Shown here piece by piece: positions 1 to 7,848 of a DNA stretch of 40,255 bases. The stretch is from NCBI RefSeq assembly GCF_000599865.1, contig NZ_JHAC01000058.1, forward strand, positions 1-40,255. The letters run 5' to 3'. Within the stretch, counting starts at the first letter, position 1, and the number at the start of each line of letters is the position of its first letter. Made by a program: the position numbers and the translations under genes. This DNA is from Deinococcus phoenicis. Its GTDB lineage: Bacteria; Deinococcota; Deinococci; Deinococcales; Deinococcaceae. Under the pieces are notes generated by a model, which did not search any database, was not told where the DNA came from, and saw only the letters and a program-made list of their open reading frames with translations.

Positions 1-568
1 CCTCTACCTGCCGCACCCCGGCTGGTACGTGCCTTCCAATGCCAGCAAGAGCAAGGCCAGCCTGCCCCCAGGGTTCGATATTCGCGGTGACGGCGGGTAT
101 GTCATGTCCCCCCCGTCGCGGAACCGTAAGGGACAGTACCGGCGCACTGACCACCGGCAGCCGCTCAAGCTGGAGGACATTCCCCCGCTCGTAACAGTGG
201 GCGGCGTCGAGTACCCGTTGCGGCGGGCGTTAGGACTGGTGCCGCCCGTGACTTCGGCACCGCCCTCTAGACCCGAGCGGCAGACTGACCAGGGCCAGGG
301 CGGGGAGCGCATTCCGGTGTGGCTCATGCTGGACCGCGCAGAAGGCTATGCGCCCCTGAGCCGGAATCGGGGAGCGTTCATGTTCGGCCTCTGGATGAAC
401 GCCAACGGGTACGGCGAGGCGGAAGCCTTGGCGCACGTCGAGGAGTACGTGGCACGGGTGCAGGCCGTCAAACCGACCCCATTCACTGTGGACGAGGCGA
501 GGCGCAGCATCCAGAGCGCCTACAGGTATCCCAAGAATGAGCCGTGGACGCGCCAGGACAACCAGTAA
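1..568 (+). CDS. Prim-pol replication protein, C-terminal part (continues from 39877-40255)
   Basis: This is the 3' part of an archaeo-eukaryotic-type primase-polymerase, a DNA-templated primer and DNA synthesis enzyme used by plasmids for their own replication. The reading frame is open from base 2 with no start codon and ends at TAA 566-568. The first residues (LYLPHPGWYVPSNAS) continue the strand-His-Tyr motif that begins at the end of the window (SPSGGVHL). FDIRGDGGYVMSPPS at about residues 29-43 of this part is the typical following block (D-x-R-G-x-G-G-Y-V-x-x-P-P). The distal helical section resembles the C-terminal accessory region seen after such domains. Joined across the window ends the protein is about 313 residues, the usual size for a stand-alone plasmid prim-pol. 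It follows the parA/RHH pair in the same direction. I am confident of the family and less sure that it is the sole replication protein. Confidence 0.85.
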   Translation, partial: LYLPHPGWYVPSNASKSKASLPPGFDIRGDGGYVMSPPSRNRKGQYRRTDHRQPLKLEDIPPLVTVGGVEYPLRRALGLVPPVTSAPPSRPERQTDQGQGGERIPVWLMLDRAEGYAPLSRNRGAFMFGLWMNANGYGEAEALAHVEEYVARVQAVKPTPFTVDEARRSIQSAYRYPKNEPWTRQDNQ

Positions 569-590
569 GACCGAGGACCTTTTTTGGCTC

Positions 591-628
591 CTTTTACATT
601 TTTTCTTGTTTACATGTTTACTTGTTGC
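591..628. repeat. AT-rich element 1
   Basis: A strikingly AT-rich tract in GC-rich surroundings, directly after the prim-pol stop codon. It shares CATGTTTACTT (613-623) with the element at 35421-35436, and TTACATTTTTTCTT (594-607) with the element before parA at 38878-38891. No gene starts just downstream on the plus strand, so this copy is not simply a promoter. It could be a partition-protein site or part of a replication origin; both are inference. Confidence 0.55.
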
Positions 629-663
629 ATCAGAGGAAGATTGAGGGTGGGGAGGCCCCCCTG

Positions 664-747
664 AGCCGGAGCTAACAACGGTCAGCCGGTCAACGATGCG
701 AGCGCCGCTCCGCTCTGCTCGCTGACCGGCTTCCCAACGTTCCGGCT
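664..747. repeat. Nested inverted repeats downstream of prim-pol
   Basis: Three sets of arms are nested around one centre. AGCCGGA at 664-670 pairs with TCCGGCT at 741-747, GCCGGTCA at 685-692 with TGACCGGC at 723-730, and GCGAGC at 698-703 with GCTCGC at 717-722. No T-run follows, so it is not a standard intrinsic terminator. Its position after the replication gene, next to AT-rich element 1, suits an origin cruciform or a factor-binding site. The rest of 569-834 holds nothing else I can support. Confidence 0.55.
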
Positions 748-834
748 ACCCCCCTTGCACCCTGTTGGAGAGCCATGTTTCGGAGGGTGGAGTGGCCGGA
801 GGCCGCGCGAGATTCGCCCGAACAACGCCTCCAT

Positions 835-999
835 TCAGGTCAACGCCTGCCATGCAGCGACCGCCAGGAGCGCCAGTCCCAGCACCCACCGGAGAACGAG
901 CGGGAGGGCCATCCACAGCGACCACAGCCCCGCGTAGTAGTTGGCCCACCCCGGCGACACGTCCCGCATAGCGGCGAAAGGGTCACGTTCCTGTTTCAC
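835..999 (-). CDS. Small single-pass membrane protein (54 aa)
   Basis: A short minus-strand gene starting at GTG 999 and ending at TGA 835-837. The N-terminal part is hydrophilic (KQERDPFAAMRDVSPGWANY). The C-terminal part is strongly hydrophobic and Trp/Leu/Val rich, so a small membrane protein with one or two transmembrane segments is predicted. No ribosome site is visible. A TAAGCT box at 1006-1011 lies 6 nt before the GTG, matching the leaderless-promoter pattern seen elsewhere here. Function is unknown and no family is recognised. Protein-like residue composition and the -10 spacing are the only support. Confidence 0.45.
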   Translation of the reverse strand: MKQERDPFAAMRDVSPGWANYYAGLWSLWMALPLVLRWVLGLALLAVAAWQALT

Positions 1000-1140
1000 C
1001 CCCGCAGCTTACGTGCAGAAACGGCATCGCCATCTGCCGTCTGACGGCATACTGAGCCTCACATGCCCCTCATCCCTGATGCACCCCCAGACGTTGAAAC
1101 CTCTCCTCCCGCTGGTCACCACCCGGCAGATGAAGCAGCG

Positions 1141-1194
1141 GCGGAGAAAAGCATTTTTCCGCTGAATCGCGTGTAGAACGCCCTACTCAGGGCG
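1141..1194 (+). other. Two hairpins upstream of the restriction operon
   Basis: Arms GCGGAGAAAA (1141-1150) and TTTTTCCGC (1154-1162) form a stem around a gca loop. A second hairpin, CGCCCT/AGGGCG, occupies 1179-1194 just before the res gene. They may isolate res from upstream transcription. I see no convincing sigma70 promoter for res in 1000-1269. Confidence 0.3.
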
Positions 1195-1269
1195 CTGCCC
1201 CCTGTGGATATGGAATGCCTTAGCTCTTGCCAATGCGCCGGAATCCACAGGAGTAAAGGGAGTCCTCTC

Positions 1270-4200
1270 TTGTCCAACCCATTCTTCGAGCAACCGATCC
1301 TCAATTCCCCCTACGACTACCCCCGCCGCCACTGGGAACTCGATGACTCCGGCCAGCCTACCCAGCGCGTCGTCGAGCGCCGCCGCCCCGCCTCCTTCAT
1401 CACCCCGATCCCCAAGCCCAAGCAGCAGAAGGGCAAGGGGAAGGGGGCGGTGCAGCCCACGCTGCTGATGGACGAGGGCCAGGGCCTGTCCACCACCGGG
1501 CAGACCTATGACACCACCTCGAACATCAACGAGGTCCGCCGCCTGGTGGACGCCTGGCGGCTGATCCCTGACCCGTCGAAATGGGGCGTCAGCCCGGAAA
1601 CGGCGCGACTCCTCCAGCACTGGCGCTCCCATCCCTTCAGCAGCCAGCGCCCCTTCTTCTGCCAGGTGGAGGCCGTCGAAACGGCCATCTGGCTCACGGA
1701 AGTCGCGCCGAATACGGCGGACGGACGCCGCGTGCTGGAGTTCCTGAACGCCGCGAACGGGGAAGCCACCCCCGACCTCTCCCGCCTCGCCCTGAAGCTG
1801 GCGACTGGTGCCGGGAAAACGACGGTCATGGCGATGCTGATTGCCTGGCAGACGGTGAACGCCGTTCGGCACCCCAATAGCCGCCGTTTCACCCGCGGCT
1901 TTTTGGTCGTCGCCCCCGGCCTGACCATCCGTGACCGCCTGCGCGTTCTGCAACCCAACGACCCGGACAGCTATTACGCCCGCCGCGAGCTGGTGCCCAC
2001 CGACATGCTGCCCGACTTGCAAAAGGCCCGCATCGTGATCACCAACTACCACGCTTTCCGGCTGAGGGAGCGGCTGGACGTGAGCAAGGGCACCCGCGCG
2101 CTGATCCAGGGCCGAACGGGCGAGGCCCTGTCCACCGTGGAGACGGAAGGCCAGATGCTCCAGCGGGTCATGCCGGAACTGATGGGCCTCAAGGGCGTGA
2201 TGGTGCTGAACGACGAGGCGCACCACTGCTACCGCGAGAAGCCCGGTGAAGCGGTGGAAGGCGACCTCAAGGGTGAGGAGAAGAAGGAAGCCGCCGAGAA
2301 CAACGAGGCGGCGAGGCTCTGGATCAGCGGCCTGGAAGCGGTGAACCGCAAGCTGGGGGTGCTGCGGGTCTTCGATCTCTCCGCTACCCCGTTCTTCCTG
2401 CGCGGCAGCGGGTACGCCGAGGGGACGCTCTTCCCGTGGACCATGAGCGACTTCTCCCTGATGGACGCCATCGAGTGCGGGATCGTGAAACTCCCGCGTG
2501 TCCCCGTGTCGCAGAACGTCCCCGGCAGCGAAATGCCCATCTACCGCAACCTGTGGGAACACGTCGGGAAGCTGATGCCCAAGAAGGGACGCGGCAGCGC
2601 GGGCGGCCTCGATCCGCTGGCCCTCCCCGTGAAGCTGCAAACGGCGCTGGACGCGCTGTACGGACACTACGAGAAGACCTTCCAGCTCTGGGAACAGGAG
2701 GGTATCAACGTCCCCCCCTGCTTCATCATCGTGTGCAACAACACGGCGTCTTCCAAGCTGGTGTACGACTTCATCAGCGGCTTCCACCGCGAGGACGGCT
2801 CCTTCGTGCCGGGACGCCTGGGGCTGTTCCGCAACTTCGACGACCAGGGGAACCCCCTCCCCAGACCACGCACCTTGCTGATCGACAGCGAGCAACTGGA
2901 GTCCGGCGAGGCGCTGGACAGCACCTTCAAGGAGGTGGCGGCGCTGGAGATCGAGCGGTTCCGCCGCGAGGTGGTGGAGCGCACGGGCGACCCGCGCGCC
3001 GGGGAGAACCTCACCGATCAGGACCTGCTGCGCGAGGTGATGAACACCGTCGGCAAGGTCGGGCAGCTCGGCGGCGGCATCCGCTGCGTGGTGAGCGTCA
3101 GTATGCTCACCGAGGGCTGGGACGCCAACACTGTCACCCACGTCCTCGGCCTGCGCGCCTTCAGCACGCAACTCCTCTGCGAACAGGTCATTGGCCGCGC
3201 GCTGCGTCGCCAGAGCTATGACCTGAACGAGGGGGGCCTCTTCAACGTCGAGTACGCCGACGTGCTGGGGATTCCCTTCGACTTCACGGCCAAGCCCGTC
3301 GTCGCCCCGCCCCAGCCGCCCCGCGAGACGGTGCAGGTACGGGCGATGCGGCCCGAGCGCGATCATCTGGAGATTCAGTTCCCGCGCGTGGCGGGCTACC
3401 GGGTGGAGTTGCCCAGCGAGCATCTAGAAGCGCATTTCACCGCCGACAGCACCCTGACCCTCACGCCGGAACTCGTTGGCCCCACCGTCACGAAGAATGC
3501 CGGGATCATCGGGGAGGGCGTGGACCTCACCGTGGAGCACCTGAACGCGCATCGTCCCGCGACCGTCGCCTTCCATTTGGCGCGGCACCTGCTGATGACC
3601 CGCTGGCGTGATCCGAACGAGGAACCCAAGCTGCACCTCTTCGGGCAACTCAAGGGGATCGTGACCCAGTGGCTCACCCACCACCTGGTCTGCCAGGGCG
3701 GCACCAAGCCCGCGCAACTGCTGTACCAGCCACTCGCGGACCTGGCCTGCAACCGCATCCACAACGCGATTGTCAGCACCTTCAGCGACCGGCAGCCCCC
3801 GGTGGCGATCCTTGACCCGTACAACTCGTCGGGCAGCACCGCGAACGTCAACTTCACGACCAGCGCGAAGAACCGCTGGCAGACCGCGCCCGACAAATGC
3901 CACCTCAACTGGGCGATCCTGCACAGCGACTGGGAAGCCGAGTTCTGCCGGGTGGCCGAGGCCCATCCCCAGGTCAGGGCCTACGTCAAGAACCACAACA
4001 TGGGCTTCGAGGTGCCCTACCGCCACGGGAGTGAGGTCCGGCAGTACATCCCCGACTTCATCCTGAAGGTGGACGACGGGCACGGAAAGAACGACCTGCT
4101 GAACCTGATCGTGGAGATCAAGGGCTACCGGGGCGAGGACGCCAAGGACAAGAAGCAGACGATGGACACCTACTGGATTCCGGGCGTGAACCGCCTGGGT

Positions 4201-4344
4201 GTGTTCGGGCGCTGGGCCTTCGCGGAACTCACCGATCTGCACCTGATGGACGAGAACTTCACCAGCGTCCTGTCCGAACGCATGGAGCACGCCCTGAACC
4301 GGATGCTGCACCCCTACATCCCCACCACTGAGGTCACCGCATGA
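1270..4344 (+). CDS. Type III restriction endonuclease subunit R (Res)
   Basis: Predicted ATP-dependent translocase/endonuclease of a type III restriction-modification system; it cuts foreign DNA lacking the modification made by the partner Mod subunit. Motifs, numbered from the chosen start: Walker A ATGAGKTT near residue 178, DEAH box at 315-318, SATPF at 371-375, the superfamily 2 arginine motif (VIGRALRR), and a C-terminal PD-(D/E)xK nuclease with PDF (D929) and EIKG (E949, K951). I chose TTG at 1270 because AAAGGGAG lies 7 nt upstream and it gives the family's usual N-terminus (SNPFFEQPILNSPYDYPRRH). An in-frame ATG at 1204 would add 22 residues without a ribosome site. The length of about 1024 residues is normal. 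Its stop overlaps the mod start (ATGA), so the two are translationally coupled. Confidence 0.92.
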   Translation: MSNPFFEQPILNSPYDYPRRHWELDDSGQPTQRVVERRRPASFITPIPKPKQQKGKGKGAVQPTLLMDEGQGLSTTGQTYDTTSNINEVRRLVDAWRLIPDPSKWGVSPETARLLQHWRSHPFSSQRPFFCQVEAVETAIWLTEVAPNTADGRRVLEFLNAANGEATPDLSRLALKLATGAGKTTVMAMLIAWQTVNAVRHPNSRRFTRGFLVVAPGLTIRDRLRVLQPNDPDSYYARRELVPTDMLPDLQKARIVITNYHAFRLRERLDVSKGTRALIQGRTGEALSTVETEGQMLQRVMPELMGLKGVMVLNDEAHHCYREKPGEAVEGDLKGEEKKEAAENNEAARLWISGLEAVNRKLGVLRVFDLSATPFFLRGSGYAEGTLFPWTMSDFSLMDAIECGIVKLPRVPVSQNVPGSEMPIYRNLWEHVGKLMPKKGRGSAGGLDPLALPVKLQTALDALYGHYEKTFQLWEQEGINVPPCFIIVCNNTASSKLVYDFISGFHREDGSFVPGRLGLFRNFDDQGNPLPRPRTLLIDSEQLESGEALDSTFKEVAALEIERFRREVVERTGDPRAGENLTDQDLLREVMNTVGKVGQLGGGIRCVVSVSMLTEGWDANTVTHVLGLRAFSTQLLCEQVIGRALRRQSYDLNEGGLFNVEYADVLGIPFDFTAKPVVAPPQPPRETVQVRAMRPERDHLEIQFPRVAGYRVELPSEHLEAHFTADSTLTLTPELVGPTVTKNAGIIGEGVDLTVEHLNAHRPATVAFHLARHLLMTRWRDPNEEPKLHLFGQLKGIVTQWLTHHLVCQGGTKPAQLLYQPLADLACNRIHNAIVSTFSDRQPPVAILDPYNSSGSTANVNFTTSAKNRWQTAPDKCHLNWAILHSDWEAEFCRVAEAHPQVRAYVKNHNMGFEVPYRHGSEVRQYIPDFILKVDDGHGKNDLLNLIVEIKGYRGEDAKDKKQTMDTYWIPGVNRLGVFGRWAFAELTDLHLMDENFTSVLSERMEHALNRMLHPYIPTTEVTA

Positions 4345-7034
4345 CGAAGAGCAAGGCCGTGCTGCATTTCAAGCACGACGACGCCCACCGCCGCAACATC
4401 CCCACCGCCGAGCAGGAGAGCTTCTTCGACGAGGGGCAGAAAGGCCCTGTCCCCGTGACCTACCCGCGCAACCGCGATCTGGACCCGCAACTGATGTGGC
4501 GCGGGAAGGATGAGCAGAACACCTCCGATCTGGTGGCGCTCGCACCGCCCATCTACACCCAGGAGAAGATTCACCCGCAGGCGCTGATGGACGACCTGCT
4601 GGGGGAGACGCAGCGCCGGGCGAAGGCCCAGCCGAACGCCATGCCGGACCTGTTCGGCGACTTCAATGGCCTGCCCGAAGGGGACGCGAAGACCGAGTTC
4701 TACCAGCACGACCAGCACTGGACCAACCGCATGATTCTGGGAGACAGCCTTCAGGTCATGGCGAGCCTCGCGGAGCGCGAGGAACTGCGCGGCAAGGTGC
4801 AGTGCATCTACTTCGACCCGCCCTACGGCATCAAGTTCAACAGCAACTTCCAGTGGTCCACCGGCAGCCGGGACGTGAAGGACGGGAACGCCGCGCACAT
4901 CACGCGCGAGCCGGAGCAGGTCAAGGCGTTCCGCGATACCTGGAAGGACGGCATTCACAGCTACCTGACCTACCTGCGTGATCGGCTGATGGTGATGCGC
5001 GACCTGCTGACGGAGAGCGGCAGCATCTTCGTGCAGATCGGGGACGAGAACGTTCACCGTGTCAGGGCAGTGATGGACGAGGTGTTTGGGGAAAGTAATT
5101 ACATCGTTACCATTAGTGTGCAGAAGACTGGGAGCCAGTATGGTGAGTTTATACAGAGCAATAATGACTCTGTTATATGGTATGCGAGAAACGCTGAGGC
5201 TGCGGCCCGGAAGTACCGTCCCCTATTCCTCAACAGGAGCGGGGCAGAATCAACTTTATCTACTGTTGAGCGTGACGACTACGAGGCATACCCGCTAACA
5301 TCAGACGGATATCGTGACACTACAACCTGCGATTTCGAGTTCGAGGGCAAGGTATTTCATCCCGGCAAACTCGCCCATTGGAAGGTCACGACTGATGGCC
5401 TCAATGTAGTTGCTAAAGCGGGACGCATTGTTAGACAAAAGACTCAAATACGACTTAAATACTTCTTCGAGGACTACCCAGTTACTCGCTTAGGCTCCAC
5501 TTGGAATGACGTAGGGGGAGCAACCGGCAAAGTTTACGTTGTTCAGACCAGCACCAAAGTCATTGAACGCTGCATCCTTATGACCACCGACCCAGGCGAC
5601 CTTGTGCTTGATCCCACCTGCGGCTCTGGCACCACCGCCTATGTTGCCGAGCAATGGGGCCGCCGCTGGATCACCATTGACACCTCACGAGTGGCGCTGG
5701 CCCTCGCCAGGGCGCGGCTTATGGGTGCCCGCTATCCGTACTACCTGCTCGCGGACTCCCCAGAAGGGCGGCGCAAGGAAGCAGAGGTCAGCCGCAGCAC
5801 GCCGAAGACCTCCCCGACACACGGACAACTGCGCCAGGGGTTCGTGTACGAGCGGGTGCCCCACATCACCCTGAAGTCCATCGCCAACAATGCCGAGATC
5901 GATGTGATCTGGGAGCAGTGGCAGGAGAAGCTGGAGCCGCTGCGCGAGAAGCTCAACGGGCTGCTCGACAAGACCTGGGAGGAGTGGCAGATTCCCCGCG
6001 AGCCGGAAGCGGGCTGGAGTGATGAGGCGAAGGCCACCCACGCCGCCTGGTGGGAAGCCCGCATCGCCCGGCAGAAGGAGATTGACGCGTCCATCGCTGC
6101 GAAGGCCGAGTACGAGTACCTGTACGACAAGCCTTACGTGGACAACAAGCGTTTGCGCGTGGCTGGGCCGTTCACGGTGGACAGCCTCAGCCCGCACCGA
6201 ATGCTCGCCTCGGACGAGAACGGGCAACCGATTGACCCTGCCCAGAAGCAGGAAGTGAAGCAGGATCAGCCCTTCGAGACGATGATCTTGGAGCAACTGC
6301 GCGCCGCCGGAGTGCAGCAGGCCGACAAGGGCGGCAAGATCGACTTCACCAGCCTGACGCCCTGGCCGGGTGAGTTCATCGCCGCCGAGGGCCGGTACAT
6401 GGAGGGCGATACCGAGCGGCGGGCGGCCATCCTGATCGGCCCGGAGTTCGGCACGGTACTGCGCGCCGATTTGGTGGAGGCCGCCCGTGAGGCGGCAGAC
6501 GCACGGTTCGACGTGCTGATCGCCTGTGCGTTCAACTTCGAGGCGCACACCACCGAGTTCAACAAGCTGGGCAAGCTGCCGGTGCTGAAGGCCCGCATGA
6601 ACGCGGACCTGCACATGGCCGAAGACCTCAAGGCCACCGGGAAGGGCAACCTGTTCGTGGTGTTCGGGGAGCCGGACATCGAGCTGCGGGACGCCGGTGA
6701 CGGGCAGGTGCAGGTGCAGGTTAAGGGCGTGGACGTGTTCAATCCGGCAACCGGCGCGGTACAGAGTGACGATGTGGACGGGATCGCCTGCTGGTTCGTG
6801 GACACGAACTACAACAACGAGAGCTTCTTCGTGCGCCACGCCTACTTCCTGGGCCAGCAGGACCCCTACACGGCCCTCAAGACGACGCTGCGTGCGGAGG
6901 TGGACGCCGAGGCGTGGGAGAGCCTGAACAGCGATACCAGCAGGCCGTTCCCGAAGCCGGGCACAGGCCGGGTGGCGGTGAAGGTCATCAACCACCTGGG
7001 CGACGAGGTGATGAAGGTGCTGCGCGTGGAATGA
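4341..7034 (+). CDS. Type III modification DNA methyltransferase (Mod)
   Basis: Predicted N6-adenine DNA methyltransferase and specificity subunit of the type III system. The catalytic motif DPPY is at about 159-162 and the SAM-binding motif DPTCGSGTT at about 424. This order, with the target-recognition segment between them, is the beta arrangement usual for Mod proteins. At 897 residues it is longer than classical Mod subunits; the extra C-terminal part is of a type seen with long Res partners. The gene overlaps res by 4 bp. From about 5090 to 5690 the DNA is clearly richer in A+T and uses rarer codons than the flanks. This stretch falls in the target-recognition region, which suggests a swapped specificity segment. 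There is no frameshift or stop in it, so the enzyme looks intact. Confidence 0.92.
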   Translation: MTKSKAVLHFKHDDAHRRNIPTAEQESFFDEGQKGPVPVTYPRNRDLDPQLMWRGKDEQNTSDLVALAPPIYTQEKIHPQALMDDLLGETQRRAKAQPNAMPDLFGDFNGLPEGDAKTEFYQHDQHWTNRMILGDSLQVMASLAEREELRGKVQCIYFDPPYGIKFNSNFQWSTGSRDVKDGNAAHITREPEQVKAFRDTWKDGIHSYLTYLRDRLMVMRDLLTESGSIFVQIGDENVHRVRAVMDEVFGESNYIVTISVQKTGSQYGEFIQSNNDSVIWYARNAEAAARKYRPLFLNRSGAESTLSTVERDDYEAYPLTSDGYRDTTTCDFEFEGKVFHPGKLAHWKVTTDGLNVVAKAGRIVRQKTQIRLKYFFEDYPVTRLGSTWNDVGGATGKVYVVQTSTKVIERCILMTTDPGDLVLDPTCGSGTTAYVAEQWGRRWITIDTSRVALALARARLMGARYPYYLLADSPEGRRKEAEVSRSTPKTSPTHGQLRQGFVYERVPHITLKSIANNAEIDVIWEQWQEKLEPLREKLNGLLDKTWEEWQIPREPEAGWSDEAKATHAAWWEARIARQKEIDASIAAKAEYEYLYDKPYVDNKRLRVAGPFTVDSLSPHRMLASDENGQPIDPAQKQEVKQDQPFETMILEQLRAAGVQQADKGGKIDFTSLTPWPGEFIAAEGRYMEGDTERRAAILIGPEFGTVLRADLVEAAREAADARFDVLIACAFNFEAHTTEFNKLGKLPVLKARMNADLHMAEDLKATGKGNLFVVFGEPDIELRDAGDGQVQVQVKGVDVFNPATGAVQSDDVDGIACWFVDTNYNNESFFVRHAYFLGQQDPYTALKTTLRAEVDAEAWESLNSDTSRPFPKPGTGRVAVKVINHLGDEVMKVLRVE

Positions 7035-7066
7035 GGCAGCGACCAGCACAGTTGAAGTAACAGAGA

Positions 7067-7088
7067 AGGTGGCCTACGGGCCGCCTTT
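7067..7088 (+). terminator. Intrinsic terminator of the res-mod operon
   Basis: Stem AGGTGGCC (7067-7074) and GGCCGCCT (7079-7086), with one G-U wobble in RNA, closes on a TACG loop (a UNCG-type tetraloop) and is followed by TT. It lies 33 bp after the mod stop. The remainder of 7089-7234 contains only the -10 box of the next gene. Confidence 0.75.
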
Positions 7089-7222
7089 CAAGGTGCCCTC
7101 CCCAGCAGCGAGTCGCAGGCCCGCCACTCCGTTCCAGCCTTGGAATATATCCAAGGAATCCAGTGCGGCTTCAACGGGTGGCACGGCTCCACACTTTCGC
7201 CGTGAGCAGAACATAATTGGCA

Positions 7223-7234
7223 TAGAGTGACCCC
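7223..7234 (+). promoter_or_regulatory. Leaderless-type -10 box
   Basis: TAGAGT at 7223-7228 sits 6 nt before the GTG start at 7235, the spacing expected when transcription starts at the start codon. No ribosome site is visible. The -35 region is not recognisable. Confidence 0.5.
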
Positions 7235-7759
7235 GTGTACAAAGGCATTAGGCTTCTCGTGTTGCTTGCGGTCGCGGGTAACGCACTGGCAACCAGCGTG
7301 CTCTACTCGCAGGTGAAGCTCACTCAGCTTCCCTTTTGCAAGACGTATGGCTGCAAACAGGTCGGGAAGCAGGCCGCGGACGATCCGGTCCAACCTTATG
7401 TCATCATCACCTACCATTTGACGAAGGCTGACGCCTGGGCCGAGGCCGATCACTTCCCCGACGGGGCGCTGATGGGAGTCACGCTGGTGTTTCGGCGTCA
7501 GCCACTCACCGAGCCGGACAAAGCGGTGGCCCTCGCACTCATCAAAGCCCTCACGGGTGGTGTCTACAGCAAGCAGGTACTCGAAAAGTGCTTCACCATC
7601 TCGGAGAAGAATGCCGTGCAAGACGATTACTTTTCCAGCGAGACGGGGCTGGCAAGCGGACAAGTTAGTGGGAACCTGAATTGGGTGGGCAAGTGCTACA
7701 TGCCCATTGAAGGGTTCAAGCGCAGGAGCCTCGTCACCGTCTACGGCACCTTCCACTAA
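7235..7759 (+). CDS. Secreted hypothetical protein
   Basis: 174 residues starting at GTG. A Sec signal peptide covers about residues 1-19 (positively charged start, LLVLLAVAGNALA core, cleavage near ALA-T). Four cysteines remain in the mature part (two in FCKTYGC, then one each in KCF and KCY), which suggests two disulfides outside the cytoplasm. I do not recognise a family. It is convergent with the TPR-like gene to its right and separated from mod by a terminator, so it appears to be its own unit. Its role on the plasmid is unknown. Confidence 0.7.
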   Translation: MYKGIRLLVLLAVAGNALATSVLYSQVKLTQLPFCKTYGCKQVGKQAADDPVQPYVIITYHLTKADAWAEADHFPDGALMGVTLVFRRQPLTEPDKAVALALIKALTGGVYSKQVLEKCFTISEKNAVQDDYFSSETGLASGQVSGNLNWVGKCYMPIEGFKRRSLVTVYGTFH

Positions 7760-7848
7760 TTGCTCAACGAGCAGGGTGCCCCACGCGGAAAGGCGCCACG
7801 TTGCCCCGCCCTCTGCACCAGGCTCCCACTTATTGGCGTCCAGGCGTG

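Noticed and set aside
1183..3423. 746-codon minus-strand frame opposite res
   Set aside because: Shadow of a GC-rich gene: low-complexity Leu/Val/His/Gly composition, while the plus-strand frame has all helicase and nuclease motifs.
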